64,000 nt of DNA from Mytilisepta virgata (Eukaryota; Mollusca; Bivalvia; Mytilida; Mytilidae): the NCBI GenBank assembly GCA_028015205.1, contig CM051517.1, positions 43,287,135 through 43,351,134 of the forward strand. The letters run 5' to 3'. Below are positions 1 to 12,300 of the stretch, one piece after another (the stretch's first letter is position 1; each line of letters begins with the position of its first letter). The notes below the pieces were generated by a model. It was not told where the DNA came from. It saw nothing but the letters and a program-made list of their open reading frames with translations, and searched no databases. The position numbers and the translations under genes were made by a program.

Positions 1-1
1 A

Positions 2-3000
2 CAGTAGACTCCATGAAATCGGATATCGGTTAAACGAATATATCGGCAAATGGGATATCATTTCAAAACACCAAACCATTTCCTATATGTTATGTATTAA
101 AATCTCCGGCTATTTGGATATCGGATAAGAGAATATATCGCCCAATTGAATAAAAAAAATGCTAAAATAGTGACCAAAGTCATTGAAATCGAATATTTTT
201 TATTACAGGTAAACATCCCGGAAGTGCCTCAGGTAACGAGGTCAGTGATTTGCATAGTGATTTGTATAGTAAAAAATGTACAATTTATTAATAAAAATCG
301 TTCTTTAATGTTTTTTGTTTTTTATTACATGTATAATTATAAATTATAAAGTTTCTGAAATGGTTTTGTGTATTTATGTGTTGTGGCAAGGAAGTACATC
401 GAGAAAATGTCGGTCACTCGGACACGCTTTGTCCGTGTAGTGGTGACAAAAAATAAATGTTTAATCACATTTTATTTTAAAAGAAACAAGATTTCTTTAG
501 AAATGTATCATGTTGTGTATTAAATGTTCTCCAACAAGTTTCCAACAAGTTTCTAGTCGGTTAAAATCCATGCATCCCATACAGATCGATTGTGTTACAC
601 ACGCCATTTATATTTTACCTGTGTATAGTTACATACAGTGGAAATAAAATCATCCGAACCTTTTATACGAAAAGTTAAGTAAATGTACCAAAAAGCGTTT
701 ACAAAATGAATAAAAATTAAAAATTATATTTATTCATTAGTTTATTACAAATTAATATTTTTTTGCGTTCATGATCAGCTTGGGTCACATGTTCCATTTC
801 TAATCACTAATGAACGAAATCGTAATTGCTAATTTGTCTTTAATCATTAATATCAAAGGAAATAAGATCTTTTAATCATGCCATATCAAAAGAAAATTAA
901 ACTGTAGATATGTGTGCAAGAATGTGTTAGCTTGGTATGAGAAATTATGCATAATTAACATTTTGTCATAAATAGTGGGGTTTCACTGGTTTTCGTCATT
1001 CACACAAGTCATGAGTTCCGCAAAACGTAAACGCAATGACCTCACACTTGGCGACAAGTACGAGGTGGTTAAGCTGCTTGACAAAGGTCAAAAACAAAAA
1101 GAAATCTGTATGCAGCTTAATATATCTCAGGCACAGGTCTCGAGAATTAACGCAAAGAAAGATGAGATACGTCAGGCCATTGAGTCGAACGCAAATATCA
1201 AACGCAAACGCATTGTTACGGGAAAAGATGCCGAGGTTGAAAGAGCTTTAACTGAATGGTTTAAGAATGCCAGATTGAGAGATATACCACTGTCTGGTCC
1301 AATACTTGCCGAGAAGGCCAAAGACCTTGCTCAACAACTTGACAAAGCAGACTTTGAACCAGCAAATGGCTGGCTGGAGTGTTGGAAAGAACGCAACAAC
1401 ATAGTTTATAAAACGACTCATGGTGAAAAAAAGGACGCCGACACACAAGGAGCATCAGACTGGTCAGCTACTGTTCTGCCAGACATTTTACAATCATATG
1501 AGCCAGAAAACATTTATAATGCAGATGAGACGGGCATCTATTACCGTGCCATTCCAGACGGTACACTATGCGACAAATCCGACAAAGTTTCCGGCAGTAA
1601 GAAATCAAAAGACCGAATCACGGCACTTGTCGCAGTTAACATGACCGGTACCGACAAGCGGCCACTACTCGTCAAGAGCAAAGCACCGCGTTGCTTCCGT
1701 GGGGTCAACCACTTACCAGTTACTTACCATGCAAACGCCAATGCATGGATGACATCAGATATATTTACTCAGTGGCTAAAAACATTTGATAGAGACATGA
1801 AGCGTCAGAAACGCAAAGTTTTACTTCTTTGTTGACAATTGTAGTGCACATCCATCTTCTGCTGCTAGTGGGTTGAACAATGTTACTCTAAAGTTTCTTC
1901 CGCCGAATACCACATCAATTATTCAGCCTTGTGATCAAGGCATTATACGCAACTTAAAGTCATTCTACCGAACCAATGTCGTCAGAAAGATAATACATGA
2001 GATTGAGCAAACAGCTGGTGACCGAGTGACTGCTACCACCCTGTCACGACAACTAACACTACTAGATGCAGTTCATCTTCTAAAAAAGTCGTGGGCTGCA
2101 GTAACTGCAACAACAGTCATCAACTGCTACAGAAAGGGTGGTTTCGTTCTACCAACCACTACCGATGACCAAACAACACAGGATGACAACGATACCGATG
2201 TATTGCCACCAACTGAAATGTCGACAGCAGACTTTAACGTGTACATCGACATCGACATCAACTTACCGTGTACTGGTCTTCCTACGGACGAAGACATCTG
2301 TGAGTCTATTATATCGGAGAGGGCAGAGAACCGAGACGAGCCTGCCGATAGTGATGACGACGAGGTGCACCCCGCCCTTAGACGTCCGTCTTCAAATGAA
2401 ATCATCAGTGCAATGTCAACAATTCGTCAAGCTATGGACTTCGGAGGTGTTAAGGACTATAGTGGTTATTACAAGGTGGAAGACCAGATGCACTCAATGA
2501 TAGCTGCAATGAAGAGACAATCTGCAGTTACAGAGTTCATGCATTGGGTTCCTTAAGTTCAATGAACATTATTTAAATTTTATGTCAAGTTTCACAATGT
2601 ACAATGTACATGTATCTAGTGCTGTGGTCATAAACGTTTAAAAATCATTTTATCTAGTGCTGTTTGTTATGTACACATATCAGATTTTATTTATGATGTA
2701 GATTGTTTCTGTTAATTTGTCATCATTAAAATATAGGAATGTATTTATAATGAATAGCGATGTCAACGGTCAATAAATATGAGCTACAAACAAGCCTATG
2801 TGATATTGATTTCACTGTAGATATGTCGTCCATTTAAAATAGCTCGAGGTCAAATCAATCAGCGGTTTAACACCTGTCATGGTCTAAACACTTCACCGAG
2901 GATTATATCAGAGGAAATAAAAACACACAACAAAGGAAGTTATTTTATTTTTGACACTCAGACAAACATTTTATCATTTTAATAATTCACAACAGCTGAC

Positions 3001-3292
3001 AATAACGGCAATACACATTTGACAGCATACGATGCATCACACGATACTCTTTAATCTACAATGTTGAAAAAACAACAGGTTAATTGACAGAAAATGAATT
3101 GACCCTTCAACGTAAGTCAATAAATAACGACCTATCAACGGTTGTGAGTTCAATCCCTTAATATCTTGCTAAGATCTTGGCGACAGAGTGATTTCCCTTT
3201 GCTGAAAACGGGTTTACCGGACAATCGAATACTCCGGGAAATAGAATATTTTTGGCTGACATTTCTCGTATCCAATTACCCGGAGTCTACTG
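2..3292 (+). mobile_element. Tigger/pogo-type DNA transposon (Tc1/mariner superfamily), near full length
   Basis: The element starts with CAGTAGACTCC at position 2 and ends with the exact reverse complement GGAGTCTACTG at 3282-3292. It is followed by TA at 3293-3294, and base 1 of the window is the A expected from a left TA duplication, so TA-target insertion fits. Beyond the 11 perfect bases the terminal repeats are only loosely similar. Between them lies one transposase gene in two frames (975-1835 and 1836-2556). The element sits in an intron of the GPAT1-like gene, whose next exon begins about 100 bp downstream, and has the same orientation as that gene. Bases 12-974 and 2557-3270 show no other coding sequence. 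Confidence 0.9.
975..2556 (+). pseudogene. Tigger transposase, broken by a single frameshift
   Basis: This is a cut-and-paste transposase of the pogo/Tigger class. The first frame (975-1835, 286 codons) has an N-terminal psq-type helix-turn-helix (about residues 20-60 of the ORF), a CENP-B-like DNA-binding region (about residues 80-150), and the first catalytic aspartate in the YNADETG motif. The frame closes at 1833-1835 just after LLL. The reading continues one base out of register as the expected VDNCSAH motif with the second aspartate, then QPCDQGIIRNLK with the third, through to the stop at 2554-2556. An extra T in the run at about 1829-1832 explains the break. All three catalytic acidic residues are present, and the joined length is about 525 residues, normal for Tigger. 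The frame could start at the second ATG (about 1011). A sequencing error in the T run is an alternative to a true mutation. Confidence 0.88.
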
Positions 3293-3390
3293 TAATTGCA
3301 AATAGAACTGACTGACATACCCATATCTTTTCATATGGTATATACATTTATTAACATTCAAAATTATTAAATTAAATGATTTTGTTTTAG

Positions 3391-6300
3391 AATGAAATAG
3401 GTGCAGGTGATCAGCATCAGAAGTGGGCTCGGAGTTTGTCAGCTACTGTGTCTTGGAATGATGATGATGATGAAAATGAAGATATTGTTAATGAACAAAT
3501 TTTGAAGGTATAGTAAAACTTTTTCATACAAAATAATATCAAATTTGATAGTTGACATTGCTTTTATTGGTATATGAAAGTCAACCCCTTTTGTCAAAAA
3601 TTTAAGGATTTCTGAACAGAGTTGTACCATTTAATAAAAATGACTTTGTCTGCTAACAGTGTTGATTTGTGATCACTCAGAAAAATTGACCTCAATAATT
3701 ACATTACTTTTTCTTTCATTGAAATCCGTAATTTTCTTGGAAGACATTAGTCATGTGGTTTCTGAAACATGATGTTTTATAAATATTGTTTAGCACGTGC
3801 TTTCATGATGATGACAAGGCAGTTGAGTAATATTTCGAGACAATACAGAGAATATTTTAGAATAACAGTCAATTTTTTTACTTGTCGAATTTAAAACGTA
3901 ATTACAGAGATGTTTACTATTATGGAATTTCCGTAATTGTCCTGGATTTTAGATTCAAAATACCGATTATGGATTTACCTCAAGAAATTACGCTTTCTGG
4001 TTTTGTACAAACATTTTTTTGTTATTCCTGGTCGTGTAAATGCTTTGTTATTGTGCCTTATTTTCCAGTTATGAAAAGCGTTTTAACGAGATTGATTTCT
4101 AGACTTAACACAATAGAAGATGCTTTGATGGTTGGTCTCTACGGTTGTTGTCATGCTGAAATTTGAGATTACTGACAAAGGGTGCATATTACTGACAAAA
4201 ATCATTAGGGCCCTGCCATGGGAAATGGTGGCCGCCCTATAGTAATCAGTCTTGTCCATCCGTCTGTCCGTCAGCATTTCCTTTGTCGTATGATAACTTA
4301 AGATTGCCTTCACAGATTTTTATGATTTTTATACACAATAATGGACTTGACCAAAGGAAGGTCCCTTTCGGTTTTGAGGAAAATCGACAGCAATTTTTGG
4401 GAAAAACTTAGTTTTTATATGAAAAAATGCATATTTTGAGAATTAACCTTATGTCGTATGATAACTTCAGATTGCCTTCACAGATTTTCATAAATTTTAT
4501 ACACAGTGTTGAACATGATCAGAGGAAGGTCCTTTTTGATTTTTAGGAAAATCAGAAAACATTGTTTGGGGAAAAACTTAGTTTTTATATGAAAAAATGC
4601 ATATTTTGAGAATTAACACTGTCGTATGATAACTTAAGATTGGCTTCACAAATTTTCATAAATTTTGTACACAGTTTTGGACATGATCAGAGGAAGGTCC
4701 CTTTTAATTTTTAGGAAAATTGGAAAAAAAACTTTTTTGGGAAAACCTTAGTTTTTATATGAAAAAATGCATATTTTGAGAATTATCACTATTTTGTATG
4801 ATAACTTAAGATTGCCTTCACAAATTTTCATAAATTTTATACACAGTGTTGGACATGATCAAAGAAAGGTCCCTTTTGAATTTAAGGAAAATTGGGAAAC
4901 ACTTTTTTGGGGAAAACTTTGTTTTTGTATGGAAAAAGGCAAATTTTGAAAATTAAAAATGGAGGAAAGAAATATAAAATGAATGTATGAAATTACAACT
5001 AGATTTTGAAGTGTTTTTGATTCTCATGAGTTCAAACACACAAGCCGGCGGGGCCATTTCTGACATTGTCAGTATTCTAGTTAACATTACCGAAAATACC
5101 AGAAAGGGGTAAAACCTCTGTAATTATAAGAATTAATAGAATGCATAATTTTAGTACTTTTATATGGTTGTAAAAGCCTTGCACTTCATACAAACTGTGC
5201 TTCAGTCAAGGCTTTTACACCCCAATAAAACTAAAAAATGAAGTATTTAATCCTTAAATATTTGGCTTAGGCAATATACAACCCCGTCTGAAGCAACGTG
5301 ACATCTTTGCATGCAAGTTTATATCAAAGAAAGTGTATCCCAAAGCCTGGGTACAGTGGAACTATGATTTTTTGAACTCAAACAGCTGGAACACTATGGG
5401 TAAACTGAATTAGTTTTTCTATCCCTCTGCAGAAATTTCTACACTTTTTAAAACCAAAGGCCATGTGAGCTATTGCCATCACTTGGCGTCCGTCGTCGTC
5501 GTCGTAAACAATTATACAAAACTCTTCTCCTCTGAAACTACTTGACTAATTAGAACCAAACTTGGTATGAATGTTCCTTGGGGTACCCTGCATAGAACTG
5601 ATGTGGGGATTTTTGATTCGTCGAAAAACATGGCCGCTGTTACTAAAAATAGAACATAGGGGTAAAATGCTGTTTTTTGCTAATAACTCAAAAACCGTTA
5701 AAGATATCGAAAATCTGACATGGGATAACATTGATCAGCATGACAAGATCTACCTACCCTGAAATTTTGAAGGAAATTTCAAAACCCATTTAGGAGTTAT
5801 TGCCCTTTTTTCGTCAAATTTTCTAAATTTTAACATTTTTTGTCATTTATCTCCAAAACTATTTGAGATAGAAGTGAAATGTAAATTTGAAAAATGTTTG
5901 CCATGTTGAGATCTACCAAACCCTGAAATTTTAAAGGAAATCCCAAAACCCATTTAGGAGTTATTGCCCTTTTTTGTCAGATTTTCAAAATTTAACATTT
6001 TTTGTCATTTATCTCCAAAACTATTTGAGATAGAAGTGAAATGTAAATTTGAAAAATGTTTGCCATGTTAAGATCTACATACCCTGAAATTTTAAAGGAA
6101 ATCCCAAAACCCATTTAGGAGTTATTGCCCTTTTTTGTCAAATTTTCAAAATTTTAACACTTTTGCATATATCTCCAAAACTATTTGAGATAGAAGTGAA
6201 ATATAATTGAAAAATGTTTGCCATGTTGAGATCTACATACCCTAAAATTTTAAAGGAAATCCCAAAACCCGTTTAGGAGTTATTGCCCTTTTTTTGGTCA

Positions 6301-9300
6301 AATTTTCAAAATTTTAACATTTTTACATTGATCTTCAAAACTATTTGAGATAGAAGTGAAATGGAAATTGAAAATGTTTGCCATGTTGATATCTACCTAC
6401 CCTGAAATTTGAAGGGAATCCCAAATTCTATTTAGGAGTTATTGGTTTGTGTAATTTGAGGTCGGGTTCTGTTACATTTATTTAAGGTTCACCTTTATTC
6501 CTGGTCAATTTTATTAACTTCTCCCAGGACTACCACCATCAGGGAACATATTTTAACATTAAACCTTATGAAAAATAAATCTTCAACAAATTTTCCCTGA
6601 ACAATTGAACCAATTGCAACAAACTTGGTCAAATAGTAGATTAATTGTCCAATGAAAAGCAGACTCCAGGTGAGTGATACAGGGACTGGTGAGCCTCTTG
6701 TTTCAGTCTCTTGTCACTAAAGGTCTACTTTAATTGTATTGTTTTTTTTTTCATTTTGTAGGTAAACACAGATCGTCAAGATTGTAGGATTAAATTACTT
6801 TTCCTATACTCTGTGTTAGCTCCTATACTGGAATCATATTACTTAACTGCTCTACACATTAGTAGAGATCTGACTGTAGAGTTACCAGGTAAGTGTGAAG
6901 TAACTCTTCCTGTATGTTAACTCTTATACTGGAATCATATTACTTAAATGCTCTACACATTAGTAGAGATCTGACTGTAGAGTTACCAGGTAAGTGTGAA
7001 GTAACTGTTCCTGTACTCTGTGTTAGCTCCTATACTGGAATCATATTACTTAACAGCTCTACACATTAGTAGAGATCTGACTGTAGAGTTACCAGATCTT
7101 GACCATTACTACAATTTTTCAAGGATTGACTGTAGTAGAAATAATCTCAAACACATCATTCAAACTAAGCAACTTGCATAGCGAGTTATTTAGGGTGTGC
7201 ACCTAGTGAAAAGAGATCATTTCAAATAGACCGAAACAGAATTATAGTCATATTATCTAATTTAATCCACAGCAGCCTAAAATAGAGGGATTCTATAGAC
7301 ATTTTTAAATTGAAGAGGGTACAAGTATTTTACATCAAGGAGTTCATTTATTATTTTTTTGCATTCTAAATGTTTATACAAGTAATTTTTTTCTATTTCA
7401 GAGAATAGTTTTACAAATATTTTACATATGCATGCCAAGTCAAGGGTGGAGAAAAAATTAGCAAGTTTTTGTAAGTATTGTAAAATAGTAATGTGTCACA
7501 TCTCCACTGTATTTAATTCAATATTTATCTCAGTAATATGTATATTTTTATAAAAAAAAATTGACGAACAGGTAATGTATCAAGGTATTATTGTCTGCCC
7601 CATTTTTAGCTCGACGGCCCCAAAAGGCCATGTGAGCTATTACCATCACTTGGCGTCCACCATCTGTTGTCGTCCAGTGTAAACTTCCCCTTTAATGATT
7701 TTCCTCTGAAACCACTCAGCCAATTTAGACCAAACTTGAGGGTGGCCCCCCTTCCAAAAATTTGTCCGGCATCCCCGACTTACAATTGACATGGCTGCTG
7801 TGACTAAAAATAGAAAAAAAAGGGGTTTGAATTTCAAAAATCTTCCATGTAACTACATGGCCAATTGGAACCAGACTTGGCAGCAATGGTCTTTAGATGG
7901 TCCTCTTTCAGAAGTGTGGGAGTTAACCTGTACAATCAACCAAGATGGCCACCACAGCCCAACATAGGACCTTATGGGAAATTCATTTAAAAATCTTCTT
8001 GTCTGAAATTACTGAGCAAATTGCAACCAAATTTAGCAGCAATGGTCTTTAGATGGTCCTCTTTTAGAATTGTGTCCAATAACCCGGACAATCAACCAAG
8101 ATGGCCACAACAGCGTAACTTTTTATTTTTTTTATTTTTCATATTTTATTGAAATCTGTACATTTGTTAATTGAAAACATTAAGTAGCGGTACCTTATCC
8201 CGGCCTTGTTAACATTAGTAAATAACATATGTATACAGATGTTAGTATTTGTTAGTATTAATGTACATAGAAGTTTCCTTATTTGAAATATTTTGATTAA
8301 CATGACAGAAAATTCAATTTGGATATTGCAAGTCAGATAAATTCGCCAAAAGGTTATCTTCTATTTAACAAACATACAGATATTCTAAAATATTTATTTT
8401 AGTTAGAATTAAAAACGGAGGAAAAAAAAAAAAATAATAAATAAGGCTGATATGTCAAAACCTAAAATTTTGAAATAAGAATGAAATTTTAAAATGATGC
8501 CTGGATGAATTTATAATTTTACCGTATTTTATTTTTAGTTAATTTTCATTTTATTTTCTGTCAGGTTATTACTTTTTGTTTAACAACAACTTAACTTAGT
8601 TAAATATAGGACCCCAAGAGAAATTCATTTAAAAATCTTCTTGTCTGAAACAACTGAGCCAATGGGAACCAAAGTTAACATCAATGGTCCTTAGATGGTC
8701 CTCTTTCATAATTGTGTCAGATGACCCAGACTGTTAACCAAGCCTAACATAATTTAACATTGGACCTTGTGGGAAAATTCATTAAAAAATCTTCTTGTCT
8801 GAAACTACTGAGCCAGTTCAAACCAAACTTGGCAGAAATGGTCCTTAAATGGTCCTCTGTTAGAATTATGTCTGATGACCCAGAATGTCAACCAGATTGC
8901 TGCCACAGCGAAACTTAGTTTAACATAGGACCCTATGGAAAAATCCATTAAAAAATTTTCTTGTCTTAAACACACTAAGGAACCAGACTTGGCAGTGATG
9001 GTCCTTAGATGGTCCTCTTTCAGAATCATGTCTGATGACCCAGAATATCAACAAAGATGGCCTCCAAAACTGAACATAGTTTAACATAGGACCTTATGGG
9101 AAAATTTAATTTGCAGATCATCATACCTTAAACTTGACGATTTGGAACCAGACTAATGGTAGCAATGGTCCTCTGTCAGATTTGTGTTTGATAACCTTGA
9201 TTGTCAGCTAAGATGGCCACCACACCCTAATTTTGTTTAACATTGTACCAATGGGAAGACTAGCCAAGATAAATGCTACAATTTAAATTTTCAGTCCTGC

Positions 9301-12300
9301 TTTCAATCCAGGTGAGCGATACAGGCTCTTGAGAGCATCTAGTTATTAGCTCACCTGGACCAAAGATCACTTTGCATCCATTGTCCAGTGTCGTCTACTT
9401 CCCTTTTAAAAATCTTCTCAAAAACGACTGGGCAAATTGTGAACAAATTTTGGTGGAATTGTCCTTGGGTGGCCTTCAAAAACTTGTGTCCGGCATCCCC
9501 AAATTCCAACCAACATGGCTGGTGTTACTAAAAATATAAAAAAGGTGGATGAATTTTAAAAATCCACATGGCCAGACTGGGCAGCAATGGTCCATAGGTG
9601 ATCCTCTTTCAGAATTGAGTACAATGACCCATATTGTGAACCAAGATGGCCACCATAGCCGAACTTAATTATGGGAAAATTCATTTAAAAATCCTCTTGT
9701 CTGAATCCACTTGGCAAATGGAACCACATTTTGCAGCAATGGTCCTTATATGGTCCTCTTTCAGAATTGTGTCCAATGACCCAAACTGTGAACAAAGATG
9801 GGTGCCACAGCCGAAGTCAGATTAACATAGGACCCTATAGGAATATTCATTTAAAAATCTTCTTGTCTTTAACCAGTTGGCCAATTGAAACCAGACTTGG
9901 CAGCAATGGTCCTTAGATTGTCATCTTTCAGAATTGTGTCCCATGACTCAGACTGTCAACCAAGATGTTCGCAACAGCCAAACTTAGTTTAATATATGAC
10001 CACATAGGAAAATTCTTTTAAAATCTTCTTGTCTGAAACCACTTGGCCATTTGTAACCAGACTTTGCAGAAATGATCCTTAGATGGTCCTCTTTCATCTT
10101 TGATGACCTGGCCACCACAGCCAAAGTTATTTTAACACTAGACATTGAACCCGCGCGAGCGCGGGAGAATAAGCATTTTTTTGTGGTGGCCATATTGACT
10201 ATAAAATGTTGTTGCGGCCATGTCATTCATGAAACAGAAACTCAATATGGATGTTGTGGCAGGCTTCCCATAAACTTTCCTGTCATATGGCAAAATTCTG
10301 GGTACATTATTCATGGCATTTGCATCACGTGACTTCAGCCCTTTTAAGCAAATTACCTCCCTTAGTTGTAGATCGAAAATGATAAAATTGTTTGAATTAC
10401 GGATAATCGAGTCTTTTTCCGTCTCGGCTCTTAAACTAATGTGTCTATGAAAACTTCCTTTGGCGGATATTTACAAATTGTTTGTTTAATTCTGAGGGGA
10501 AAGGCTTCATATTTGAAGGATTATGCTATGGGAGACTTGAAATTATCATGTTTTAAAAACATTTTGGCCGAAAAGTTATGAAAGCAGGTGAGATAAAACT
10601 TATTTCCTCATTAAATTCATCCTCCAAAGTTGTTCTCTATATGCGGACAATTTATGTATGATCTCGTCTTGTATCTGTATCTGTAGTTTGAATTTGCATT
10701 TTTAACTAATTTTTGTTAATTCATATAGCAGTTATACTACGGTTACGCTTCAGTTTTTTAAACTGAATTGGCCGAAAGTTTTCAATGCTGACAATGTTTA
10801 TTTGCACACGAAAGGAAAGCTAATATTGTGTAGAATGTACATATATGCGGACAAATTGCTTATGAGTTATAAGAATTTGAATATTTGCATTTTTATTTTT
10901 TGGGGCAAGTTTAATGCTTTGTAATGAATGTCGTCAGAGAAATCCAAAATGGCCACTATGCAAATTACCAAAGTACCCGCAATTTTGCCATATGTCAAGT
11001 AGGTGGTATCAACTGATAGTTTCATGTCTATATATGCTGTAGTATTCCAGAAATGGATGTTAATGCAAACTTTAACCAAAGTCAATGAAGCGTGAAATGT
11101 AGGTCAACGTGACCCAATTGTCATATGGCTGTTCGTTACTACCGAAGATGTATCCACTGATGAAGTAGACTGTATGCCACATAGAATTACCAAAATGGAC
11201 CTTAAGGTTCCATCAAAGTCAAAATCTATGACGAAAACACAACTAAATAAATTGTCAATATTTTTATTGTTACAATTAATTCTGAACTGGAACTTGATGA
11301 AAAGCTTTCATTAAATACACATTTCATAATGCATTACCTTTTTCCTTCAGAATAACTATGAAAATGAAATTGTAGATGTAAACATTTCCTTAGTGGCGGA
11401 TGAATTTTTCAAAATATGCTGTGAGTTAGGTAGAGCATATTTTTGGAAAATAATTGTTTTGTTCCAATTGTTCCATTGTCATCATGGGCAGGGCAAGCGA
11501 GGCTTAATTTCACAAATATATCCAATAATCAGACGATAAAAGCATTTTTAGTGTATGGCTGCGTGTGCTGTCCACGTTTATATTTATCAAAGATGTCCGA
11601 GATAAATTTCGTCATTAATGATAAAGATTACCATTTGTTAAAAATATGTTTATCTACGGCTTACAGTGAATTGCATGGTAGAGATATATTTAGACAGGTC
11701 ACATGACAAATAATGTAAACCTCCGAGAAATCCAAAAAACAACTATAAGTTAGGAATTCCTCTGAACGTTACCTTACTTCTCCATAATCTTCAAAGTTCA
11801 TAACCTTTACAGTTAGGAGAAATTGCGTTATTGTAGAAAAACAATCCTGAATACATGAAGCGGAAACATCCCACTCGAAGGAGAATATTTTTAATTTGTT
11901 TTATTCTTCTTCCGTAATTTCAAACAGAAAAAGATTTAAAATATGTGCATACTTGTTTATTTAAATCAATGTGTTAAAATGATGCATTCGAGAACCTTCT
12001 AAGGGATATGTTGGGAGAATTCGTATCAAAAAAGTGCATACAAATTCCATTTGCACATAAACAAAACTGCAGTTTAAATTTGTAAATGCAGATTGTCAAA
12101 TCCGATAATAACCTTTATAATCTGAACCATACATCGTTTATTTTGAACCACGCGTTCTGCCGCCTGTTCGGCTAATTCGTAAATTTAGTATTATAGATAG
12201 GACCCTAGGGGAAAGCCAGCCAAGATGACTGCTACAGTTAAATTTTTAGATCTGCTCAGGTTGGACAAGTTTAATCCAGGTGAGCAATACAGGCTTTTGG

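Noticed and set aside
2127..2405. Minus-strand and alternate-frame ORFs inside the transposase
   Set aside because: They overlap the transposase C-terminal half and lack any motif; shadows only.
10072..10332. Frame spanning a repeat/Helitron junction
   Set aside because: It crosses the insertion boundary at 10138, so it cannot be an old gene, and it has no domain.
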